A stretch of DNA of 64,000 nucleotides, from positions 62,001-126,000 of the forward strand of contig NZ_CP011339.1 in the NCBI RefSeq assembly GCF_001264245.1, written 5' to 3'. Each line of letters starts with the position of its first letter. Within the stretch, counting starts at the first letter, position 1. Source of the DNA: Microcystis panniformis FACHB-1757. GTDB lineage: Bacteria > Cyanobacteriota > Cyanobacteriia > Cyanobacteriales > Microcystaceae. The position numbers and the translations under genes were made by a program. Of the stretch, positions 41,601-49,016 are shown piece after piece. The notes under the pieces were generated by a model that was not told the DNA's origin, searched no databases, and saw only the letters and a program-made list of their open reading frames with translations.

Positions 41601-43128
41601 GCAATCTCTTAACGGCTGTCTCGCCCAGAGTCTCGGCGGCTTTAGTGATGCACTACTCACCTATAGTCGGACAATTCAGTTAGATGTCAACGATAATCTA
41701 CTTGCAGCAACTGGACCTGCAAAAGATTTCCTGCAAAACGTGCAGAACACTTTAGAACTTAGCTCTCGTCTCGTACCGGACAGTCTTTTGCGATCGCCTT
41801 TAACTGGATTCGATTTTAGTCCCATTCGTGTAGGAGGATTAAAGATTACTGATTTACGACTTGTGGATACCTTTGGACAGGTTAATGTCGTGCTTGACGC
41901 TAACAATCGCCGTGAGATTGTCCCTAGCCAACCCCTAACACTGCCAACAGCTTTTGCTAATGTATTATCATCCCATCCCATCTACCTGCCACCCCGTTTA
42001 GCCCAACCCGCCCGCTTGAATTTTCGCTGGCTATCGGCCACTCGACCACAGGGGACTCGCAGCCGTCAACAAGATCAGGAAATGAATGATACCCTCGCCA
42101 CTAAACCAATCTGTGGCTGGGTTTTGCCCAACAACTTAGATAACAGCCTGACCATTTATGATGATGAGGGCAATGCTCTAGTGATGATTGACCGCACCGC
42201 TAGATTGCGCTCTGTTCCGGGACGTGATTACACTGAGCGGGAAATTAATGACATTATTGCTGGGACTAACCCCTATCTCAAGCAAATGGTCCAGTATCTG
42301 AGAGATCAAGGACCGGCATTTATGTCCGATTTCCTCACCACTGTCAATGCAGCCTTAGAAACCATTGACCCCGAAGGATTTGCTCAAAATAAAGCCATCT
42401 CCTTGCTAGTGTCGCGACCTTTAGCTCTAGTGCGCTCACGCGTCAATCTAGATATCCAAGGCATACCCGCCGTTAGCCAGAACAGGATATCCTTCTCTGA
42501 AGACATCTTCGGCAATAAGCTGCGAACGACGGACGCTTTTGAACAGGTCAAATTCCCCATCCGTATTGGTGAATATCAGCAGTTTAACGATAGTTTAGTG
42601 GGCTACTGGATAGAAAGCGCCAATGGCACTTCTTACGCAGGAGACATTTTTTATGCTCCCCAAAGTTGCTATGTTCCCCACGAAAAGATCAAAACCCTGT
42701 TTGATGATGAAAAAGATCCCACCCCTGACACTCCCTTGAATCTGGAGCAAACCTTAGAGGAAAATACAGCCCAAACTCTAGTGATGTTAATCGACCCTCG
42801 TGGACAAGTTAACGCGACTTGTGGCATACTTCCTGCTAAGAGTATTTCTATTCCGCCGGAACAGTATTTACCTGCTTTACAAGCGATCGAAGTTACCTTT
42901 TTAGCGGCACCACTTCTGAGTGATCTTAACCCAATCAATGATCTTGATCAGATCAAGCTTTCCCTTCCTGAAGTACCCAATTATGAGTGGTCTTGGTTAG
43001 GAAAAGATGGGGATATCTGGTCAAATCGTCCCCTAGTTCCCTTTGATTCTCAGTCGGTTTACTCCAGTCCACAAAAAATCTATGATGGCTGGCTAAAATT
43101 AACCAGAAAAACAGAAACTAATGAATGA
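38668..43128 (+). CDS. Very large protein of unknown function with a LamG-like insert
   Basis: The 1486-aa protein has no signal peptide. The N-terminal part includes KAGIHLHWSLPDALTNG (about 65-80) and FPLVPNRWLIIRRGSN, a pattern I recall from uncharacterised bacterial proteins, not from a named family. A coiled-coil-like region lies near 400-430 (DRISEVNEAQREYDQQLAKV). About 600-735 resembles a concanavalin/LamG domain (CLSFDGNQNYEISNLGNIQS; SLSMWVNIPEG; RWVFLHLEANNPFSHTVYL; LRGRIASVSFHKNPLSPTA). Just before it, DSDSKAS..SIN is tandemly repeated (near 540-575). The large C-terminal part (from 750) begins IKIVPGPRYWQPNDPVVLMT. It overlaps the next gene by eight bases, so the locus is an operon. 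Confidence 0.75.
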   Translation: MTTLLVPVYLDALYLPSQTKVLGEMTDYSKLPYYKNSQLVNPGRAYISETVLTVPLTKPELGLKAGIHLHWSLPDALTNGIARDGEQGITFPLVPNRWLIIRRGSNIAEKKWVVESDYLYPEGATPEDTINILYYPATNEYQPYRFLGRKLELGAWRSRPTNSQYIQELSAIGPFATVDNLDNEKVAFAGFYPNCRSVFGFHDGDFTINTTPPKDLRYDVIGWYSDGTKDYLDKFIKEQYPDRDTLSLLDTLQSKAGWTVEIGNNQSFPDRLLCHASLSFAPGASVTNPQAIKFQGTIAVGNNQEEAIAAYVARQLDTTNTENRKTIEEQLEALQMGGRLVQQNLDFGPKFRQGLHEDSFTGQCKEISWQVVPESDPKISQSGSANPANAVQGEGIMQVTLSAAIGDRISEVNEAQREYDQQLAKVGSIREQVYADWYKYMLATYVLPDRDKEKSLLDRSKIQTLEIYEIFEETSDMDLIKAFLEGPPEENQYGVKALENAIKAAGVLNLQKNTEGQIISAAAPKNFSGSSFNSDSKASGLAWSINRPFDSNSNFDSDSKASRLAGSINTLIAEVQQFNKESRLIAPKKSVQVTGDSTLVDDDIAMKCLSFDGNQNYEISNLGNIQSLSMWVNIPEGVQGSLLEVRSTSLYVNSTNGISSTWQKIYINGQQVNGPINWRAIPKNRWVFLHLEANNPFSHTVYLMSNSSGSHRLRGRIASVSFHKNPLSPTAIDRDYQDKIGLFRPSYTIKIVPGPRYWQPNDPVVLMTGEVAKPTRNRDDERLRTDGLLQCKLLTQSIDLQSLSDNTLNIFVQFLNEFGNKPTEKIGFRQWKNQPWNPFLLEWQVQLKGLNHKIESETYNQSTNYPPDIIKKNYQLPVDGLEITPTAASASNLADYPDLYTGASFLSSSASMLLKDNLIDYLTKYLLPDYYQDKNISPDDQTEDYLVKNFTSVKGWYDQKNPTASDPFSTALRAYQQLQSLNGCLAQSLGGFSDALLTYSRTIQLDVNDNLLAATGPAKDFLQNVQNTLELSSRLVPDSLLRSPLTGFDFSPIRVGGLKITDLRLVDTFGQVNVVLDANNRREIVPSQPLTLPTAFANVLSSHPIYLPPRLAQPARLNFRWLSATRPQGTRSRQQDQEMNDTLATKPICGWVLPNNLDNSLTIYDDEGNALVMIDRTARLRSVPGRDYTEREINDIIAGTNPYLKQMVQYLRDQGPAFMSDFLTTVNAALETIDPEGFAQNKAISLLVSRPLALVRSRVNLDIQGIPAVSQNRISFSEDIFGNKLRTTDAFEQVKFPIRIGEYQQFNDSLVGYWIESANGTSYAGDIFYAPQSCYVPHEKIKTLFDDEKDPTPDTPLNLEQTLEENTAQTLVMLIDPRGQVNATCGILPAKSISIPPEQYLPALQAIEVTFLAAPLLSDLNPINDLDQIKLSLPEVPNYEWSWLGKDGDIWSNRPLVPFDSQSVYSSPQKIYDGWLKLTRKTETNE

Positions 43129-43315
43129 AGCCGAACAAATTTCCCTCAAATTAACTTTGGGGGAAGTCAACCAAGTTTTAGAAGCTTTGGGTACTATGCC
43201 TTACCGCCAAGTCTATCAACTGATTGGCAAAATCCAGAGACAAGGAGAAGCCCAATTACAGCAACCTGAATCAACCGATTCATGGACTCAAGAAATCCCA
43301 ACTGTCAGCGAGTAA
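43121..43315 (+). CDS. Small acidic protein linking two large genes
   Basis: The 64-aa protein (MNEAEQISLKLTLGEVNQVL then EALGTMPYRQVYQLIGKIQR) is predicted helical with an alternating hydrophobic pattern. I recall similar short proteins of this LTLGEVN..ALG..PY.QVY..I.KI type in phages and cyanobacteria, without a known role. It starts inside the end of the 1486-aa gene. Confidence 0.6.
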   Translation: MNEAEQISLKLTLGEVNQVLEALGTMPYRQVYQLIGKIQRQGEAQLQQPESTDSWTQEIPTVSE

Positions 43316-43362
43316 AACCCAACCACAAAAAACAATTTCTTTTTTCTCAAGGAGTAATGATC

Positions 43363-45672
43363 ATGATTAACCCAGTTCCCCCAGAAATTCTTCAAAAGGA
43401 AAAGGCCATTAATCCTAGCAATATGACAACCCAACAGCCTTTGGTATTTCAGTTTTATTACGGACAGAGCGGCAAGGCTGACCTTATTAACACCATCTAT
43501 TTAGAAGATGGCAATGAGGCCTCAAAGTTACATTTAGAGGTGTTGAATGTTAGCAAAAATATCATCGTCTTGAGCCCTGTCTTGAACTCTCCTCCCGAAA
43601 AATTAGCTACTGTTGCACAAGGAGGCGCTAATGCGGCTAGTCCGGAACGATGCCATTTTCAACTTCGTTGGCAAAAAGATTTAGGGCTTAACCCTAGTGA
43701 GATCACAATAGACAATACTAACGATTGGATCGTCAATTATAACGAAGAAGAAAACTTTTTCTCGATGTATTTTCTTCGCACAACTGAACTGACGTTACAA
43801 CCAAACGAGAAGATTCAAATAAGTTTCTCGAAACTTACAGCTAATAATCGCACTGTTAAAAGCAGCAATGTTGAATTGTTGTATGGTGGAATCGGTCTAA
43901 TTTCGAGCAAACCAACGGCGACAGCAACAGCAACCCCACTTAAGGAGCAAGTAAGTTCCAAAAACGCGGTTTCTGTAATCAATCATCTCCGCAAGACGCA
44001 AATTCCTTTACAATTTCGGGTCTTAGGTTCTAATGCGATTCTCAATGATGGAACTACTCAAAACACTCTGAAATTAAAGGTACTCAATTCCCCTTTATCT
44101 AATAACACGCGACCAATTCTCTCATTAGACCAAAGTTCAAAGTTTATTGTCAGCTTTGAGCAGGGAAATCATCCAGACGCACTGGTGGCAACAACTAGCC
44201 AGTTAAACGGCGTTCAAATCCAAGTAACAGATAACAATTCTTGGGCATCAGACCATACGGCAAATTCCACTCAGTGGAGTTTTACACCCAACGCATCCCT
44301 GAAGCAATTAACAGCAGGACAGGGAATCGAGCTAACAATTAGCAATTTAGTGACCAGCAGCGCTTCTGGACTAGCCTGTATATATATTGACTATCAAAAC
44401 ATTGGTAGCTATCCCGATGGGCGGCTAGTTATACCTATCGAAAAAACGCCACTTTTGTATAGTGGGAGCAAGGTCGGCATCGGTACTAAGACTTTTGACC
44501 GGGAGACGACTAAACTTAAGGTTAACGGCGATATAGTTTTAGGGAAGGATGAAACAAATAAAAAATTTATATTTCACAGTCGCACAGATGGTGGAGGCGA
44601 CTTTCTGCAAATCACCCATGACAAGGATAATAATGATTGGGATTGGAACCAAGGAATCACTTTACGAAGAGGTGGCAATGTCGGCATCGGTACGAGTACT
44701 CCCGCAGCAAAACTTCATGTGAATGATGGGAATGCAGTTATCAGTGGTAGCGTCGGCATCGGTATTACGAATCCCGCAGCTAAACTTCATGTAAATGGTG
44801 GGGATGCGGTTATCAGTGGCAAGGTCGGCATCGGTATTACGAATCCCGCAGCAAAACTTCATGTGGATGGTGGGGATGCGGTTATTAGTGGTAAGGTCGC
44901 TATCGGCACCAAGACTATTCACGCAGATACTCAACTTCAGGTTAACGGCAATATAGTTTTAGGGAAGAATGAAAACAACAAAAAATTCATGTTTTACACT
45001 AGTCCCAACGACAATGGTGACTTTCTGCAAATCACTCATGATAACCAGTCTGGAAATTGGGAGTGGAATCGAGGAATCTTTTTAAAAAGAGGTGGCTATG
45101 TCGGCATCGGTACTCGCAATCCCCAAGTTAAACTTCATGTGAATGATGGGGATGCGTTTATTGATGGCACTGCGGTTATCAATGGCAATGTCGGCATTGG
45201 TACTGACAAGCCCCAAGCTAAGTTAGATGTTAATGGTTCTGTAAAGTTCGGTGGAAATAGCACAATTATAAACCGAATGATTTGTGGTCAAGTCTTTTAC
45301 GATACTACCAGAAAACATTGGGGATACAGAGGTTTCGCAAAAGGTGCGAAGGTCGTTTTATTGCAAGTTTCTGTTTTTCCAGTGTGGAAGTTTCGCATTT
45401 ATTATGGGTTTACTGTGAAACATAGACAGGATCTTGTGATTTTAGCCACAGTATTGGATCGCTTTGCAGACGACATAGTTTGTGTCTCAGATATTCAGGC
45501 TGACTATTGTGAGATAACTATTCGCGATGCATTCCAGAATGTTCTGGAGCGTCTAAATTTTTCCTTGATGATTATTCACTATGCTTGTTGGGAGGGTGCA
45601 GATAGTTTCTATCCTATAGAGAATGGTAATGTTACTGATGACTACCCTTCAATACTCGATTATACGGTATGA
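43363..45672 (+). CDS. Large protein with tail-fibre-like VGIG repeats
   Basis: ATG at 43363 follows AAGGAG (43349-43354) by eight bases, giving 769 aa; ATG at 43357 is also possible. Two related beta-rich domains lie at about 20-190 and 210-370 (both with a LKVLN/LEVLN strand and ending near a Y..IG..P or L.YGGIGLI segment). From about 370 come repeats of the VGIGITNPAAKLHVNGG type, three of them nearly identical in 24-aa units. Such repeats occur in phage tail fibres and in similar surface proteins and commonly form trimeric beta-structures. The C-terminal 130 residues are unlike the peptidase S74 chaperone and are unrecognised. Confidence 0.72.
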   Translation: MINPVPPEILQKEKAINPSNMTTQQPLVFQFYYGQSGKADLINTIYLEDGNEASKLHLEVLNVSKNIIVLSPVLNSPPEKLATVAQGGANAASPERCHFQLRWQKDLGLNPSEITIDNTNDWIVNYNEEENFFSMYFLRTTELTLQPNEKIQISFSKLTANNRTVKSSNVELLYGGIGLISSKPTATATATPLKEQVSSKNAVSVINHLRKTQIPLQFRVLGSNAILNDGTTQNTLKLKVLNSPLSNNTRPILSLDQSSKFIVSFEQGNHPDALVATTSQLNGVQIQVTDNNSWASDHTANSTQWSFTPNASLKQLTAGQGIELTISNLVTSSASGLACIYIDYQNIGSYPDGRLVIPIEKTPLLYSGSKVGIGTKTFDRETTKLKVNGDIVLGKDETNKKFIFHSRTDGGGDFLQITHDKDNNDWDWNQGITLRRGGNVGIGTSTPAAKLHVNDGNAVISGSVGIGITNPAAKLHVNGGDAVISGKVGIGITNPAAKLHVDGGDAVISGKVAIGTKTIHADTQLQVNGNIVLGKNENNKKFMFYTSPNDNGDFLQITHDNQSGNWEWNRGIFLKRGGYVGIGTRNPQVKLHVNDGDAFIDGTAVINGNVGIGTDKPQAKLDVNGSVKFGGNSTIINRMICGQVFYDTTRKHWGYRGFAKGAKVVLLQVSVFPVWKFRIYYGFTVKHRQDLVILATVLDRFADDIVCVSDIQADYCEITIRDAFQNVLERLNFSLMIIHYACWEGADSFYPIENGNVTDDYPSILDYTV
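44680..44895 (+). repeat. Three tandem 72-bp repeats in the tail-fibre-like gene
   Basis: Units at 44680, 44752 and 44824 each code 24 aa beginning VGIGxxxPAAKLHV. Units two and three are nearly identical; a fourth, diverged unit starts at 44896. The near-identity suggests recent expansion or gene conversion. Confidence 0.85.
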
Positions 45673-45766
45673 AAATTAGATACTGTAGGTGTTTACTGCA
45701 AATTTTCTCTTGAGCTTTATTCCTTAACCTTTCTAACTCATCAACCCAACCAACCCCAACAAACCT

Positions 45767-46024
45767 ATGACGACAAACACCGAACCTCAATTAAAAAAAG
45801 ACCTAGAAGAAGCCCTAGAAGCTTCACCGGAAACAGATAAAAAAATAAAGATTTCTTTGAGCGAAGAAGAAGGGATCGACGTTATCTGTGAAGTTAAACC
45901 TGATAAATTACCAGATAAAGGTAAAACTGTTGTTGCTTACACAGCTTACCAAGAAGGAAAAGATGGCTCTTCGGTTTGTGTTATGCAATGGACGGGAGTT
46001 ATAAGGGATGGAACCCTTATATAG
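45767..46024 (+). CDS. Short protein, probably the 5' part of the next gene
   Basis: The 85-aa frame (KKDLEEALEASPETDKKIKI; SLSEEEGIDVICEVKPDKL; VVAYTAYQEGKDGSSVCVM) starts at an ATG but has no clear strong ribosome site. It ends GVIRDGTLI and then a stop. A related fragment at 62140 reads through that point (GVIRDETLIEKDIDAI). The next frame overlaps it by 49 bp in another register. I think a one-base insertion near 45999 split one ancestral gene. Confidence 0.5.
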   Translation: MTTNTEPQLKKDLEEALEASPETDKKIKISLSEEEGIDVICEVKPDKLPDKGKTVVAYTAYQEGKDGSSVCVMQWTGVIRDGTLI

Positions 46025-46124
46025 AAAGGCATTTAGCGATTTTTGTTAATTGTTTTTTTCTAGAGCGAACTAATCAATTAAGTCTCTTGCCAGATAAGGA
46101 TTTAGTCGATTTATGCCCCCCTAT
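45959..46124 (+). repeat. Segment also present at 62140-62317
   Basis: About 165 bp from TTCGGTTTGTG through TAGTCGATTTATGCC is shared with 62140-62317. It is the junction of the short gene and the DUF6603-like gene. The two copies differ by small insertions and deletions. Confidence 0.85.
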
Positions 46125-48909
46125 CGAACCATACCAAGTAACGAAGAACCGAAAAGATGAACCCTTCAAAGTCACCCTCCAAGCTTTGATGGCAACCTTC
46201 GAGCCAAGCATCCTGTTACCAGAGGGACTCGGGAATAAGGCCATCAGTTTCAAAAATCTGATGGTGATTTACAGAAAAGAAGGTAAAGAAAGTAAAGGAC
46301 AATGGCTGTTTGTCCTAGATTTAGATATTGCAACCAAAATCAAATTAGGCTCTCTCCCCGTAGTGGGTGATTTAATCGCCAATGAACTCGCTGAAGAAGA
46401 AATAGTTCCATCCCTGCGAATTGTCGTTGCTTCTAAAGCCTTTACCATCAAAGAAATTCGCGTTTTCAACGACAAAATCCCTGAGATTATCTCTCCAATA
46501 CCGGTTCCCAAAGAGGGAAGTGAGGAAAAACTCTCTGTCTGTAAAGGTTTCAGCTTCTCCGGTCAATTAGAATTACCTGATTTTTCCAGGATTGTGAGCT
46601 TGCCAGTAAGTCCACAAGAAGAAGAAGAAGAGGGGGGAGAAGAAGGGGGAGAAGAATTAGCTCCAGGTGGAGAAGAAGAAGAAGTCACCAACAGTAAATT
46701 AGCCGTTTGGTTTGATCTAGAAAAAACCTTCGGACCGTTTTCCCTCAAACAGATTGGCTTCCAATATGGCACAAAAGAAGAGAAGGGAGAAAAAAAAGGA
46801 GAACTAGCCATCCTCATTGATGCTGCCATCAAAATCTCTGGCTTGACCCTCTCTTGCGACGATTTAGGTGTTGGCATTGCCTTAGCTGACTTAAAACCAT
46901 CCTTTAAAATATCGGGCATTGGCATAGAGTACAAGAATCCAACTCTTGAAATAAGCGGGGCCTTACTGCGTTCCGAAAAAGAAAAATACACAGAATATCT
47001 GGGTTTAGCCAGCATCAAATTTAATCTAGCAGGTAAAAGTTTTGGTGTCAGCGCCATCGGTGCCTATGCCTACTACGACGGTAAACCCTCCCTATTTCTA
47101 TATGCCGTTCTCAACGTCACTATAGTAGTTGATCCCTCCTTCATTATCACGGGATTTGCTCTGGGTTTCGGCTACAACCGCGATCTGAAAGTACCTTCCA
47201 TCGACAAGTTACTAAAATTTCCCCTAGTTGCCGAAGCGGTAGAACCCAGCGACAGTAAATTTTCCGATGATAGTGAACTGATTACCAAAAAACTGGGCCA
47301 GATGGATGAATATATGCCCATATCCATCGGCTCCGGCTTTGTCGCCATCGGACTCAAGTTTACCTGCTTCAAGATGTTAGACTGCTTTGCGCTGCTAACC
47401 GTCGCCATTGGGGAAGATTTCGAGATCAACCTGTTGGGAATTGCCAAGATGAAAATTCCCACTCCGGCAAAAGACTCGAAAAATACAAGCTGTATTCTCA
47501 ATATGACGATGCTCCTACGAGCCAGATTTTCTCTGAGTGAAGGAGTAATCTCCATAGAAGGTCAATTAGCCTCAGATTGCTATCTCTTATCCCCAGATTG
47601 TCGCTTAACTGGTGGCTTTGCCGTCTGTCTCTGGGTTTCTGGTCCTCATGCCGGTGATTTTGTCATTACTTTAGGTGGTTATCACCCCTTATTCAAAAAA
47701 CCTGCCCACTATCCTACAGTCCCTCGTCTAGGCTTCCACTGGAAAGTAGGGAATTGCCTATCCCTCAAGGGAGAAAAATACTTTGCTCTGTGCGCTCATG
47801 CCATCATGGCCGGTGGCCGACTAGAAGCCAATTTCAAACTTGGTAAACTGTGGGCTAACTTTGTCGCTGAGGCTCATTTCCTCATCTCTTGGAAACCCTA
47901 CTACTACGAAATCCTAGTACAAGTGAGGATTCAAGCTGGCTATGGAATACTCGGACCGGTTAGTTTAGGGGTGCAACTCCATATTTGGGGTCCAGAATTT
48001 GCCGGTACAGCCACATTTAGAATTATCTTCGTCAAAGTCACTGTGGAATTTGGCGATCAATCTTCTCGCTTACCAGAGCCTATCGATTGGGAAAGTTTCC
48101 AAAGTTCCTTCTTACCCCCTGCGAAATCAACAGCACAAGGTTCATCAACAGCTGCAGACGTTTGTAGTGTTGTTGTCAATCAAGGAGTCACCAAACAACT
48201 CTCACCGGCAACAACCAAAGAAGTCGCCTTTGTCGTCAATCCCAAAGAGTTAGAGCTAGTAGTTAATTCTGCTATCCCCAGCAAGCAAGCATTGTACGAT
48301 AAAAAATCTCTCGGTATTGGTGAGGCAAAAACTAATTTTGGGATTCGTTCTATGGGGGTTACAAAAGAGCAACTAGACACGAGTTATAACATTAAGATTA
48401 AACGGCAGGAAAAGGGAGGAAGTGGCTCAGTAACTGTTCCTCAGAACGAGTTCCAATTTATCCCGATAACTCAAGATGTACCAACTGCACTTTGGGGCGA
48501 TGCTAAGGTTAAATTGACGAAAGTAAAGGGTAAAGACTCAGAACGAATTCTTCTCCCTGAAGCTAACGATCAGCAATTTGTTAAGAACACTCTCTCAGGT
48601 TTCCGTATTGTTCCTCAAATCAAGAAAGATGTCTGTAGCACTAATAGTATTGATGTCAACGAATTGCTACACGATACCACCGCCATAGATAAGGTTTACA
48701 CTTGGCAAAATATGACGGCTTTTTCTGGGGTTTCAGCCGATAATCAAGCAACGAGAACTACTGCGGTCAAAAACAGTATTGTAACTAACAATACTAAAAA
48801 TAATCGCAAAAATCTTCTACAATCTCTCGGCTTTAATCCAGACAATGATGTTCAATTAACTGAGTCTGTCGCCAATTCTTTTGTCATTGCACCCCAGGTT
48901 AAAGCGTAA
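45976..48909 (+). CDS. Large DUF6603-like protein
   Basis: The 977-aa protein has a glycine-glutamate linker (EEEEEGGEEGGEELAPGGEE near 215). The region from about 240 to 720 consists of beta-rich repeats, e.g. ISGLTLSCDDLGVGIALADL, FNLAGKSFGVSAIGAYAYYD, SGPHAGDFVITLGGYHPLF and AHYPTVPRLGFHWKVGNCL. MAGGRLEANFKLGKLWANFV and SWKPYYYEILVQVRIQAGYG follow. From memory this fits the DUF6603 family, of unknown function. The start is uncertain: ATG 45976 lies inside the preceding frame. The first 25 residues may be read from shifted sequence, and the conserved part starts by LPDKDLVDLCPPIEP. Confidence 0.72.
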   Translation: MCYAMDGSYKGWNPYIERHLAIFVNCFFLERTNQLSLLPDKDLVDLCPPIEPYQVTKNRKDEPFKVTLQALMATFEPSILLPEGLGNKAISFKNLMVIYRKEGKESKGQWLFVLDLDIATKIKLGSLPVVGDLIANELAEEEIVPSLRIVVASKAFTIKEIRVFNDKIPEIISPIPVPKEGSEEKLSVCKGFSFSGQLELPDFSRIVSLPVSPQEEEEEGGEEGGEELAPGGEEEEVTNSKLAVWFDLEKTFGPFSLKQIGFQYGTKEEKGEKKGELAILIDAAIKISGLTLSCDDLGVGIALADLKPSFKISGIGIEYKNPTLEISGALLRSEKEKYTEYLGLASIKFNLAGKSFGVSAIGAYAYYDGKPSLFLYAVLNVTIVVDPSFIITGFALGFGYNRDLKVPSIDKLLKFPLVAEAVEPSDSKFSDDSELITKKLGQMDEYMPISIGSGFVAIGLKFTCFKMLDCFALLTVAIGEDFEINLLGIAKMKIPTPAKDSKNTSCILNMTMLLRARFSLSEGVISIEGQLASDCYLLSPDCRLTGGFAVCLWVSGPHAGDFVITLGGYHPLFKKPAHYPTVPRLGFHWKVGNCLSLKGEKYFALCAHAIMAGGRLEANFKLGKLWANFVAEAHFLISWKPYYYEILVQVRIQAGYGILGPVSLGVQLHIWGPEFAGTATFRIIFVKVTVEFGDQSSRLPEPIDWESFQSSFLPPAKSTAQGSSTAADVCSVVVNQGVTKQLSPATTKEVAFVVNPKELELVVNSAIPSKQALYDKKSLGIGEAKTNFGIRSMGVTKEQLDTSYNIKIKRQEKGGSGSVTVPQNEFQFIPITQDVPTALWGDAKVKLTKVKGKDSERILLPEANDQQFVKNTLSGFRIVPQIKKDVCSTNSIDVNELLHDTTAIDKVYTWQNMTAFSGVSADNQATRTTAVKNSIVTNNTKNNRKNLLQSLGFNPDNDVQLTESVANSFVIAPQVKA

Positions 48910-48922
48910 TTCAGATCAAGTC

Positions 48923-48946
48923 AGGGCGGTATCTCTAGCCCGCCCT
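48923..48946 (+). terminator. Hairpin after the DUF6603-like gene
   Basis: AGGGCGG (48923-48929) pairs with CCGCCCT (48940-48946). It is followed by TATTAAG, a weak U-run. It lies 13 bp after the stop, and the next gene starts 70 bp further, so it may only attenuate. Confidence 0.5.
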
Positions 48947-49016
48947 TATTAAGCTTTCGCCCGAACTAGCTCCTTCAACAACTCTCTAACACCTATTTAC
49001 CAAGAGGATTAATCTT

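Noticed and set aside
46563..47057. Minus-strand 164-aa frame
   Set aside because: It is antisense to the DUF6603-like gene and rich in serine and proline from the complement of the Gly-Glu linker.
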